Positions 15,001 to 32,999 of a DNA stretch of 64,000 bases are shown in pieces. This stretch comes from Notospermus geniculatus. Taxonomy: Eukaryota; Nemertea; Pilidiophora; Heteronemertea; Lineidae. Both the position numbers and the translations under genes were made by a program. The stretch lies in the NCBI GenBank assembly GCA_002633025.1, contig NMRB01000680.1, positions 163,588-227,587 on the forward strand, given 5' to 3'. Every line of letters starts with the position of its first letter. The stretch's first letter is position 1. The notes beneath the pieces were generated by a model. The model did not search any database. It saw only the letters and a program-made list of their open reading frames with translations, and was not told where the DNA came from.

Positions 15001-16484
15001 AAGGGAAACAAATGAGATCAAGAAATAGATCCTTAACTTCTCATTCTATCATTTCATTTTACTTTCAGTTCCTTTTATACGGTGAGGATGACAAGTACAG
15101 GATCCAGGTGGGGAAGTACTCAGGCGATGCAGGCAACGCTTTTCATTACGGCAATCATTTCCTTCGTCACAACAACATGCAATTCTCAACAAGAGACAAT
15201 GACAACGACAGATTTGGACGGAGTTGTCCAAGGATTTATCACAGTGGTTGGTGGTTCCACAACTGCATGGTTGCCAATTTGAATGGACTTTATTACGAGG
15301 GTGGTGAATATAAGAGTCATCGAAAGGACGGCATCATGTGGCAGCCGTGGCGATACGAATTATCTCTGAGCAAAACGGAAATCAAATTCAGGCCATCAAA
15401 TTTCAAATGAAATTGAGCTACATGTAAAGAAAACATTACAAAGTTGATGGGTTCTTCTGTGACAATAGAATTAACGAAGTAGCCTGACACTCAGACATGA
15501 ATCAAGTCAGAAATGTCAGAAATAATAAAAAACTGAAATACGAGAGAGACTACCGGTACACTGACGCCATCTATGAATCAGTAGATGAGTTAGGTGTGCA
15601 ATTCATTCTGGTGAAAATATCTCATCTTCATTCAACATCACCAAAGGAAATTACAATAAAATGAAAATCGAACAACAGCATCAACCACTTTCTACCAGAT
15701 ACATCATCAAAAGCCATAATAGAAAATGGTGACTGCTTTCAAAAATATAGGCGTATGGAATGTTACATGATACTACTATATTCTTTCATGGAGAGGGACT
15801 GATCTCATTAACCGGCAGGGTGGGGCATCAAGGGTTCTTTACAAGTTTGAGTTAGCTGTCAATTTTCAATCAATATTTTGAGGGTGGCAATCAATGATAG
15901 GCCTACTATCAGATACAAAGGAAGGTCCCAACTGATATGGGAAACTTGTAGATAGATTGGTCTCAACAATGTTCTCAGGTAGTTTATTATAGGAAAGTAA
16001 GGACAGGAAAATAGGAACTGAAATTAAGCAACGAAAGCTGTTACATGTATTTAGTCAGTTCAAAAACTGTCAAATGAAACTGTGTGTAGTACTGCCAATA
16101 CTCGTTTTGTAAGATATGTAAATAAAACATATTTATGTAGACATGATTCTGAATTTCAATTTGTTTCTCTTATAACAAAAGAATATCTCAAATTTCTGGC
16201 TCTGGTCCATGCATGCTATGTACCCAGTCCCTCAGGACCTGTGACAGGTCCTGAGGGTGTCTTTAAAAATGCAGGATACCAGTTTTGTTGATCCAGTAAG
16301 AGTAGAGTGTGTTTTGTCTACTTACATCATCAAGACATTGGAAGGCTGGACTGGAGGAGACTTCAAATTGACTCTCCTCCTGCAGGAGAACCTTAGGTGG
16401 TTTTGCAGCAATGGCAGGTTGGTCGTCGACAGATGGAGTGGGACTCCTCTCATCTGTTTCATCTCCACTCTCTGAGTCGCTCAT
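1..16484 (-). CDS. CCDC146: CCDC146 orthologue, coiled-coil centriole/flagellum protein (3' end outside window)
   Basis: Thirteen coding exons read right to left: 16326-16484, 7949-8031, 5329-5538, 5166-5223, 3543-3728, 2954-3027, 2417-2644, 2003-2189, 1736-1831, 1333-1592, 846-1010, 254-543 and 1-131 (continues off the edge). All phases join, giving 709 codons against about 955 in human. The protein is almost wholly heptad-type coiled coil. Blocks matching vertebrate CCDC146 include ADNFP followed by [12 protein letters not shown] (from about residue 110), [14 protein letters not shown] (about 627) and ICIFYEK-like residues near the end of exon 12. The start is MSDSESGD, an acidic leader as in the family. 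Known family role: centriole and axonemal-microtubule protein needed for sperm flagella. One donor (after 3543) is a weak GTTTCT but keeps phase. Intron 1 holds an antisense fibrinogen-domain gene. Orthology is firm; exon ends rest on splice signals read by eye. Confidence 0.93.
1097..1280. repeat. Tandem duplication, 2 x 92 bp, in CCDC146 intron
   Basis: Two almost identical 92-bp copies start at 1097 and 1189. I see one difference (TGTCCG versus TATCCG). Recent local duplication inside the intron between exons 10 and 11. Confidence 0.9.
3281..3466. mobile_element. Fold-back (MITE-like) element, 61-bp arms
   Basis: Arms beginning CTGTGCACTTC and ending with its complement match over about 61 bp with a few differences, around a roughly 60-bp spacer. 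It lies in CCDC146 intron 5. No target duplication is visible. Confidence 0.7.
4984..5065 (+). mobile_element. tRNA-derived SINE head
   Basis: The sequence has an A-box-like TGGTGCAGTGGTTGAGG followed by a B-box-like GAGTTCAATTC at 5033-5043, with tRNA-like spacing. It sits in a CCDC146 intron with no tRNA fold I could complete, so I call it a SINE rather than a tRNA gene. Confidence 0.55.
5577..5665. repeat. Dispersed repeat shared with 41340-41455
   Basis: The phrase AGCATCCTGGGGTAATCAG, then TGGTTC and TCCCTATGTCAC, is matched near 41403-41452 with several substitutions. The second copy lies next to a minus-strand B-box (GGTTTGAATCC), which suggests a SINE-type family. Confidence 0.5.
5932..6750. 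mobile_element. Non-autonomous DNA transposon, about 93-bp TIRs
   Basis: The 819-bp element starts CGGCAGTTCG and ends CGAACTGCCG. The terminal inverted repeats match over about 93 bp and contain internal GAACCGCCGAAC repeats. No open frame resembling a transposase is present. It sits in CCDC146 intron 2 directly beside a LINE fragment. No clear target duplication. Confidence 0.85.
6756..7031 (+). mobile_element. LINE (CR1/L2-like) reverse transcriptase C-terminal fragment, cut by gap
   Basis: The frame reads a typical thumb region of non-LTR elements: IRRYLDD near 6820, [31 protein letters not shown] and [11 protein letters not shown] just before the N gap. It is 92 codons without a stop, antisense to CCDC146 and surely a decayed insertion. 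The rest is hidden by the gap or absent. Confidence 0.8.
7032..7245. other. Assembly gap (214 N)
   Basis: A run of N interrupts the LINE fragment. Sequence to its right (7246-7340) shows no clear RT continuation. Confidence 0.99.
7949..8031 (-). CDS. CCDC146: CCDC146 coding exon 2 (short, conserved)
   Basis: This 83-nt exon is bounded by a TTTTCCAG acceptor and a GTAATA donor. It encodes [11 protein letters not shown] followed by [16 protein letters not shown], which matches the human segment around GKLPGTRMAALKAKY. It enters in phase 0 from exon 1 and leaves in phase 2 into exon 3, restoring serine at the junction. It is too short to stand out as an open frame. It matters because it proves that the 8.3-kb stretch to its right, which contains the FGL2-like gene, is an intron of CCDC146. 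Confidence 0.9.
8594..8643. mobile_element. Partial copy of the 52.7-kb MITE family
   Basis: TGGAACGTTCCTTAACGTTA, then AAGTCCATTGTAAAACCATC, parallels the arm and centre of the palindromic element at 52658-52777. Confidence 0.55.
9901..9980. repeat. 30-bp tandem repeat, about 2.5 copies
   Basis: The unit CTTTACAGCCACTTTTTTCG plus TTACCTTTTT is repeated twice with a partial third copy. The frames it opens are repeat artefacts. Confidence 0.85.
10788..10819. repeat. (GAT)n microsatellite
   Basis: About ten GAT/TGA units with one interruption. Confidence 0.9.
11179..11286. repeat. Fold-back repeat with purine/pyrimidine arms
   Basis: TTCCGCCAGG at the left and its complement near 11277-11286 flank G-rich and C-rich runs and a T-rich centre, giving a 108-bp imperfect hairpin. 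It lies about 0.9 kb upstream of the FGL2-like start. Confidence 0.6.
11995..12000 (+). promoter_or_regulatory. TATA box of the FGL2-like gene
   Basis: TATAAA in the context GGTATAAAACGGG lies 156 nt before the ATG. That predicts a transcription start near 12025-12030 and a 5' UTR of about 125-130 nt. A TATA promoter fits an inducible secreted gene rather than a housekeeping one. Confidence 0.6.
12156..15410 (+). CDS. FGL2-like secreted fibrinogen-domain protein nested in CCDC146 intron 1
   Basis: Seven exons: 12156-12515, 13035-13216, 13589-13743, 13794-13946, 14337-14536, 14751-14888 and 15069-15410, giving 509 aa. Residues 1-19 form a signal peptide (hydrophobic [13 protein letters not shown]). 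A short Cys segment ([16 protein letters not shown], near 62) resembles the N-terminal Cys motif of FGL2 and angiopoietins. Coiled coil fills about 100-270. A full fibrinogen C-terminal domain runs from DCSVLYKAG (about 286) to the end, with [14 protein letters not shown], a DNDND calcium-site loop (439-443) and GWWFHNC plus NLNG. FVYCDMET-type and KxHLL residues favour FGL2 over angiopoietin. Oddity: the best-looking acceptor for exon 4 (start 13777) is out of phase, so I used the weaker site at 13794. FGL2 in vertebrates is a secreted immune and coagulation protein; the role here is unknown. Confidence 0.88.
15411..15680 (+). other. 3' UTR of the FGL2-like gene with two poly(A) signals
   Basis: AATAAA occurs at 15524-15529 and again at 15655-15660, giving two likely cleavage zones 115-270 nt after the TGA at 15408-15410. 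Confidence 0.55.
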
Positions 16485-16523
16485 GATGGCAAAAGCTCAA
16501 GAGAAGTACCACTGGAATGTACC
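16485..16523 (-). other. CCDC146: CCDC146 5' UTR exon segment and upstream UTR intron
   Basis: On the minus strand, 39 nt before the ATG at 16484, there is a good acceptor (TTTCTTTGTAG). This suggests the 5' UTR is split and the true first exon lies further right, between here and RUVBL1. I could not place that first exon. Confidence 0.5.
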
Positions 16524-16795
16524 CTACAAAGAAATGACACACTTAATTTAGGTAGATGACACCTCTCTCTCACCAAAACAACATTTTGTAGGCCTAACCC
16601 GCATTCACCTTCCTGCCGATGGGCGGATGCGCATGCATGGATTGGTGGATGTTCATTACAGAAGACAACATGTGATGTGACATGCAGGATAAGTGAGTGA
16701 TTAGCTAAGCTAAGTGCATGCCTAGCAGCAGTCCCACCAGTCCAGTGAGAGTGACTGTAGGCCTATAGGGCCTACCCTATGCCTACCCATCTGAC

Positions 16796-17144
16796 AGTGC
16801 GGGATATCCGCTCGAATGGGATGTTTAGCCCAACTGAGATGTTGCAACTGATAATTATTCTCGAAGTTCAGCACCATAGGGCGAGATTTCACCGTGGCGT
16901 TTTCTATTTCAAAAACGCCACGGTAAACTCTCATGATATGCGGTGAACTTCAAGAATAATTATAATTCTCAGAACTGACCAATAAAATTGTCCCGAATGT
17001 CATTATTTAGTGCCCAAATGACCAATCAGAATCATGATTTCTTGTATTGAGGGCTTAACATCCCGATCGGGCTGTTGTGGACATCCCGATCGAGCTACAA
17101 CATCCCAGTTGCACAACATCCCGATCGAGCGGATATCCCGCACT
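16796..17144. mobile_element. MITE upstream of CCDC146, about 30-bp TIRs
   Basis: The 349-bp element starts AGTGCGGGATATCCGCTCG and ends in its complement. It has an inner hairpin (about 16853-16966) and three or four ACATCCCGATCG-type repeats on the right. Flanks CTGAC and CTGAT suggest a 5-bp imperfect target duplication. It lies in the CCDC146 promoter or UTR-intron region. Confidence 0.8.
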
Positions 17145-21896
<4,752 letters not shown>

Positions 21897-22265
21897 TTTA
21901 GTTAGTTTTGGGAATGACAGGACTCTTGATTGGAGCATAGCAATACTGTATCTATCATTTGGTTATTCAGATGATAAATGGTAATACCAAGTTGGTCCAG
22001 AAACTTGAGCTCAGAAAGATTCATTCAAATGTACAGAGAATTTCTAATCTATCCAGTAATGAGAGGTCATTCCTGATTTGGAGTGTTAGATGAACCAACA
22101 CCACCCCACCCCAGTTCAGAAACAAAATCAAGTGCCAGTGCCATCCGAAAACTAGAACAACATTGTTTGTGCTATCAACCAGGTTCCCCGGATGCTGGAT
22201 CATTTTGGCGGCATAATTCAGTTTTTGCATCCATTTCTTGAAATAAATTGACCATATTTTATAGA
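21897..22265 (+). other. RUVBL1: RUVBL1 3' UTR with poly(A) signal
   Basis: AATAAA at 22242-22247 lies about 345 nt past the stop. The transcript should end near 22265, leaving the convergent SEC61A transcript separate. Confidence 0.6.
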
Positions 22266-23039
22266 ATTATGTGTTTGTGTCATTTTCAGTTAATGACATT
22301 GGCAGCGAGTGCACTTGGTCTGACCCCTGCCTGGTGTCGTGAGTCATACCGGGTACCATCCTTGGACCCAAGCCTTGTCCTGGGTTGGTCTGTCCTGTCT
22401 CATTCTTGCCAAGGCGATCAAGGATGGAATGAGGCTTTTGACATTGGTCCAATTCTGACTTGTCTACTCTTTTCTGGAAATTTCTTGAAATCAAGTTTTT
22501 TTGATGAAAAACTTGAAAACGAAACGTTGCAGGATTTCGCCAAATCATTTCAAAAATGATCAGTTTCTCGAGGGGGGCCATGGTTTTCAGTTGAAGGCGC
22601 ACTTACACCTTTAGCCACTAGGGGGCAGCATCTGACAGTGCCACATCCAATGGTGCATGTCATCAGGTCATAGGCCTAGAGGCTGTTCATGTCAGGAGAA
22701 AAAACCCTTCGACAACCATGACATCGTGAATGGATCCTTGCATTACCGTGACAATGGCAACAACATGATTCGATTGTGATGTCAGAATCAGTCATCATTT
22801 TTGGGTGAAAAATGGCAAAAAACCATTTGTGAGTATTCCAGGTCAAGACCTAGCGCACAGAAGTGTCATCATTCAGCACAGCAGCTTGGGAGTTGATGCA
22901 AGTTACGTAAAATTATTGAAGTAATGATATCAATAATACATGTATCAAGATAGATGAAGTAAAAGATCAGAAAATAGTCTCTAACAATGTTGGCGAGTCG
23001 CCAATTCACTCAGCCTGAAATAATGGTACCAAGACGAGA

Positions 23040-24489
23040 GATTTTATAAAGAAGCCTTTATTATTACATTTCTTTTTCTTTTTTTTGTACGACTTCTGAT
23101 AAGCTCTGAATGTTTTTTTAACTTAAAACTTGATTTCAACGCCGGCAGCATGTGGTCAACTGGCCACAAAGTAAACCCGTCACCAACAAGACACCAACAT
23201 TGGGTCACAATGATCATGGATGTTGCGGACTTCGTCTCAATCCTCTTCGTGTACTGGTTAATGTTGGTCAGCGTGGAGGAAAAATACAAGATTGTGACAC
23301 TTGAAATACCTCAAATGAGCACTATTTTAAGAAAGATGAAAGCAGTGCTCAGAGGGCGAAGCCTTGGTTGTATAGATTATTTCACAGTATTGACAAAGCC
23401 AACTCGACCCGTAATTCATTTCTTGAAACGAGAATACTGGAAATGCTCGAACATCACCACGTCATTACGGTAAAATTACGCCATTGACAACCAAATTGGA
23501 CCCATCATATCATTTTACCTGCGACTATAACACACATTCAATTCACTACCTGAACTTCAGTCACGACAAACACAGTTCGTCCATATCCAACTCTTCAACA
23601 GAAAAAAACTTACCGGTAATAATGATGAGCCATCATTTCATTCCATTTCACTTTTGATATTACATACTCAAGAAACATTCAGCAAAGGCTGAGGAGGCAA
23701 TTGCGGAAACTGACAAAACTAGTCTCCATTCCTAGTGTAGAGCACAGGTATCCTTAAGTAGTTTGACATTCCTTTGGTTCTTCTAGCAAAGAATAAGAGC
23801 AGGGGAGTTACACAGAGCAAACAGCTACCGTACCAAGTTAAACACTGGCCCTACATGAGTGATAGACTATGTCCATTGGATCCATCCATTACCGATTATA
23901 ATTTGGTATTGGAATAGCTCACTGCAAGTCCATTGTTATTGTGCACTGAGCACAAACAACACTCATTGAGTGAGGACTGCAAAAGTGCATTACTAAGAGC
24001 TTGGAGGAATTATACTGTCAGTATAATTCCTCCAAGCTAAGAGTAACTACACACCAAAGTGCAAAGATGGGACCAAGTATGCACCCAAATGCATGGCTGT
24101 AGAATGCCATATTAACAACATGCAAATGTTTGGCACAGATGGCAGTTCTCACCAGGTGCTACATGAGCTGATTATTTGAATAAGAAACAAACAGATGTTC
24201 TATTTGGTGAACGGCAGAACCATGGACAAAATCAACTGATATTCGTGCTGGACAGTGCTGTACAGGATACAGTGAAAAACATGATAAACTGATATTACTA
24301 ATCTCCAGATTGACCACACTTTAACACATCAATGAAAGAAAGAATTGTTAGGACTGAACAAGTTAACAGACTTCTGTGGCTTGGATGCCTGAGTTCCAGG
24401 GATAGAGGGAATAAGAATATGTACAGTCATTAAATAGCTATTTATAAAACTGTCTCTGAGAAAATACAAGTCTATTGCATGAAGACAAT
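23040..24489 (-). other. SEC61A1: Likely SEC61A 3' UTR (about 1.4 kb)
   Basis: The first convincing minus-strand AATAAA after the stop is at 23057-23062, which would make a 3' UTR of about 1.45 kb. Short open frames here show no coding character. It includes a perfect 41-bp palindrome at 23998-24038. An earlier non-canonical cleavage site is possible. Confidence 0.45.
23998..24038. repeat. Perfect 41-bp palindrome in the SEC61A 3' UTR
   Basis: AGCTTGGAGGAATTATACTG, one T, then its exact complement CAGTATAATTCCTCCAAGCT. Half of it, TTCCTCCAAGCTA, also occurs at 20740-20752 in RUVBL1 intron 5. Confidence 0.85.
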
Positions 24490-28933
<4,444 letters not shown>

Positions 28934-29061
28934 GCCGAAGTTTTAGCCGATTAGCCGCAATCCGTTCGTCGAGGTCCAAGTTCGTAAATTGAAGAGGTTT
29001 TATCCGTGAAAATTACACGGATGTTTGCCGGTTTGCGATGGCCGACGTTGAAGAGAAATAC

Positions 29062-29071
29062 GTCACGTGAC
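29062..29071. promoter_or_regulatory. Palindromic E-box GTCACGTGAC upstream of SEC61A
   Basis: A perfect 10-bp palindrome with CACGTG core lies about 130 bp upstream of the SEC61A start codon. It matches binding sites of the USF and TFE3/TFEB class. Function is inferred from motif and position only. Confidence 0.45.
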
Positions 29072-29639
29072 CTGATCCAATTATTCCAGTCTGCAGACCA
29101 GAAACTCGTAGCAGGCGTTGCAGGGCTTTATGGTTGGTATTGGTTCTTGATGCTGCCGATAGGGGACCAATATGAACTAATGCCAAATGAACACACCCAA
29201 TCACCTACACGCAGAGGTCAGACATGTCAGACGGTTTCACCTTGTACAAGAGGAGAAAACCCAAAACATGGAACGCCGTTCCTCTGAGCTGGCGAGTTTG
29301 ATGCAAACCACGTTTATGATTAGGCCTATCATCATCCCAGTGCGGGTACACCAGATGTGACGTTTTTGAATGTTCTCCATCTGTGAGTGTTCCCCAACTA
29401 GGCCTATTGTCCGACGGGAAAAGATGTGACTTGACAATAATAATAGGAGACACACAGAGAAATGTATCGATCCTTCTGGCAGCGTTTTCTGAACAATTGG
29501 GAAACACTGAGATGCGGAAACACTAGCAGATATTACACCGGCATAGGTTATGGGTTGATTTTCACCAGAATCTTTCACTTCTTCAAGAAAGCATGAAACT
29601 CCCCATATGGGTACGTTGATACGAATGTAGGAAAAAATC

Positions 29640-31000
29640 CTTTGATACCTACTAAGGATCATGAAAAAATGGACCCCCAAAATTTGCACCCCCTGGTGGC
29701 CGCATTGGTTTTAAATATGGCCACCAAAATAGCAATTTTCGGCGATATCTCAGGTCTTATTGCTCATAGCACTGTAAATGAATCTTTACCCATGTTTTGG
29801 ATATCGGGGAACAACATGGAACCCCAAAAATTTATGTCAGATCATATGGACGCCATGTTGGATTTCAAGATGGCCGCCATATGTGTCAGGCTTCATTTTT
29901 TAACTCGTTACTCGAGTCTGCGGGTGTGAAATGGGCAAAATAAGAGTCCCGTGGGATTTTTTGGTATGAAATTTGCCAGACTATCTAGATTGATACAGAA
30001 TGGCTTCCTGAGTGTACTTTCCCGGCTGGTACTTCTGGAAATTCTTTTGACAGAAGTTACGGAGCTGACTTTATCATTGGACCCAAGAACTGAGCTTTTT
30101 ACAGGAGAATGGGACCCGATGTACAGCTAACTTTTGAAAGGTTGGATTTACACCCCAAAGAAACATGGTGCCTCTCAATCAAGTAAGCATGTTTCTTGTA
30201 GGTTTTAACTGTATAGGCCTATGTAGGCCTAATTGAAACAGCTTTTTTATGGATTTTGACCCATTTTCTGTTAATTTACAAAAAACCGTCATTACTTGTT
30301 ACATAACTATTGAAAACAAATAAGAACATGCTTGCTGCTTTTAGTTTTGGCTTTAGTTGCTTCTACCACGGGCAGCTGTACTTATGGTGGTATAGCCCCT
30401 AAAATATATAAAAAGACTGTAGCGCCGCGGTAGTGGAGCGGCAACGACGGGAACCAGTCTACAGCACTCAGCCCACCAGGTGCTCCGGGTCTGTAGACCA
30501 CCACAAATGACCCTCATTTGCATAAGAAAATGGTCATGGAGAATTTTTGCCTGCTTTTTCAAATTCATGTTCTGGAATGATGCAGCGGTGGCGATAAACT
30601 TGCGGCACTAACTACATGAACTAGCATCAACGTGCGCAATCAGGTTGGTTCTTTCTCTGGTGTTGTTCTTGTTGTTCTGTTTCTCATAACTTCTTTTTCA
30701 AAACATTTTTATCCACCCCGTCAAGTTGGATTGGAACAGTTGCTCTGCGTGTAGACCGAAAACTCCTGTCTCCGAACATAACGTAGTTATGATTCTACGA
30801 CCGGATACATCAATACAAACTCCTATGGGGACTAGTGTAAAACGAAAATTTGCATATCAATAGGGCGAACACGCTGCACTTTTATTGCGAATATCTCGAA
30901 AACCTACAGCGAAAATTGCTTTTAATACCAAATATTTGTAATGTTCATATAAAACAGTAGGTGACTGGACCATTTTGATTGTAATCTGACCAGAACACAT
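29640..31000. other. Intergenic DNA upstream of SEC61A, repeat-like
   Basis: About 29670-29900 has alternating GGCCACCAAAAT and GATGGCCGCCAT phrases typical of dispersed repeats. The region 30420-30510 has a short inverted GTCTACAG/CTGTAGAC pair. No gene recognised. Confidence 0.4.
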
Positions 31001-31059
31001 AGGTTTAATTGCTGTTTTTCGATGCGATCTTGCATCGCGCCGAACTTGGCTGCCATAAT

Positions 31060-31300
31060 GTTTTGATGACGTCACTTTCGGCGTTTGCCTCTGCTGTCAT
31101 CGGAAATCGCCGAGTGTTTCCGATTGCTCAAACTGCGCCTTCTGCGCATGCGCAATGGTGAAAGTTTATTCCTCCAAGGGCGAAGAAACATCCGATAATT
31201 ACGACCTTTCGAACCTTCAACTCCCAAGTGACCTTTCGCTCCGGAAGTCAACAAACCAATGTACAGTNGGTCACGTGTCAGTTATTGACCAATCAGCGTG
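31060..31300. promoter_or_regulatory. Promoter-like motif cluster without a recognised gene
   Basis: Within 240 bp there are TGACGTCA (CRE, 31067-31074), TGCGCATGCGCA (NRF1 type, 31143-31154), CCGGAAGT (ETS), TCACGTG (E-box) and GACCAATCAG (CCAAT box). The stretch is locally CpG-rich. This combination is typical of housekeeping promoters. CCAAT and ETS sites point to the plus strand. No first exon was found. Confidence 0.5.
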
Positions 31301-32492
31301 GGGTTGCACGATAATATGATAATGTTTTGGCGTTGTTTACATGGACTAATCATCGATTTTTGGCGATCGCGAAGACGATCAGTGGTCAATAATTGATCCA
31401 CTTGAATCACTTTATACCGCCGCCCACATAGCTAGTTAGTTTAGGCACATCAGGCTTTTGGAAGTGACTTTTATTGGCCAATGTTGACAAAAAATGCACA
31501 CGATGCATTGCACAATGTATTGTGAATGTACAGCGGTGGCGCTGATGTTTGGGCCCTTTCCGCCTCGCTGATTTATGCTGATTAGCCATGTGCTAGGTGC
31601 GATAAGGCCTATACTACAGATCTGTGATTTTACCGGTAGTTGGGGACCACCATGTTTACAAATTGGGGAAAATGTGTGCCCAGTTTGAAGGCCGACTGCT
31701 TCGCACTTATCTATCCGTTTGAAACATTTCAACTACCATTGAGAAGTCAAGAATCTCTAGTTTTTAAATGTCTAGGCCTAAGCAGTTTGAAAATAGACTA
31801 AGGGACCTGGCCGCAATCACCATGGAATTCAATCATTTGAGCCTCAAAAGTTTGCAATTTCACGCCAACAGAGTTATTTCATGGGCGCCGCCGACGTGAC
31901 ATGACGTCGTCCTTTCACGCAGTGGTCCCCAACCAACGTCATGGATCTGTAGGCCTAGCCTAGCCCGAAGAAGACGGTTCCTGAGCCTAACAATAGCCCT
32001 TAACACTGACCCTGTGGTGGGGGATTATGCAGTTTAGCCATTTTTCAAAACCCAAAAAATTATTTCCTGTGAAATTGGCGGTTTGCTGATTCCTTGAAAG
32101 AAGAAGGTTTTTCTCACCAACACCATTATTTTGTGTATAGCCAATCTGATCATTGAGTAATACCTCCCATATCATACTCTTGAGAACATTTTCAGTGTAC
32201 CTAAATAATTGATAACTTCTCATGCTTTGACTTGCTGGGATCCCGTTCTCATCAATATGCCATCCATGCCATGTGTGTAGCCCGTAGATATGGGAAAGAG
32301 ATGTTCACAAAGTCATTTGAATGCAGCCTGTATTTGGTTGCTTTCCGAAATAGCAGTTTTAGGATGCTGGCTGAATACAAAGCACCAGTTAATGAGCTTT
32401 GAAATAGATTAAGTTAGCTCTATGACTTTTGATGGCTGGTCGGATTTTCTTACTTTCTTGTTAATGAGATACAGTTGAACCACTCCTTAAAA

Positions 32493-32709
32493 CCTGCCGC
32501 ACACTGGAGCTTTCTGCTGAGCAAAAAGTCATTCAAGACCATTTGCTCAGGAGATAGCTCACCGAAAAATACGCGCACACGCGAGCTTTGTTTCTGCCTC
32601 GTGAGGCAAAAAACTCACCGAAATTATGCGCAGACGCGAGCTATCTGCTGAGCAAAAAGTCTTGAATGACTTTTTGCTCAGCAGATCTATAGCTCCAGTG
32701 TGCGGCAGG
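32493..32709. mobile_element. 217-bp MITE with CCTGCCGCACACTGGAGC ends
   Basis: The left end CCTGCCGCACACTGGAGC has its exact complement at the right end. Inner repeats TCTGCTGAGCAAAAAGTC and CACGCGAGCT also form stems. No target duplication seen. Confidence 0.85.
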
Positions 32710-32999
32710 CTGTCCTCAATTGGAAAATGTCCTGATTACAGAGGTCAAAACAGATGAAAACGACTTCTGATTTCTTGTCTTCTATTTGAAGACCAAGGAT
32801 TGTGAAATCTGGGAGACATTTTAAAATTATATGTGACCTGTCACAGCAAAAGTAGGCACGCATGTCACTTCTGAACTTGACAGGTTGAGACCAAATGTTT
32901 GTCAGTTTCAATATTGTCTGTCTATTGTGAAATCTGAAATGATCTATTTCTATTCTTCCATTCTCTCCTAGTGTCAACTTAATAGTTCGTTGAGGCTCA

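Noticed and set aside
22267-22602. 111-codon minus-strand frame between RUVBL1 and SEC61A
   Set aside because: No family resemblance; begins at the RUVBL1 3' end and lacks promoter or splice context.
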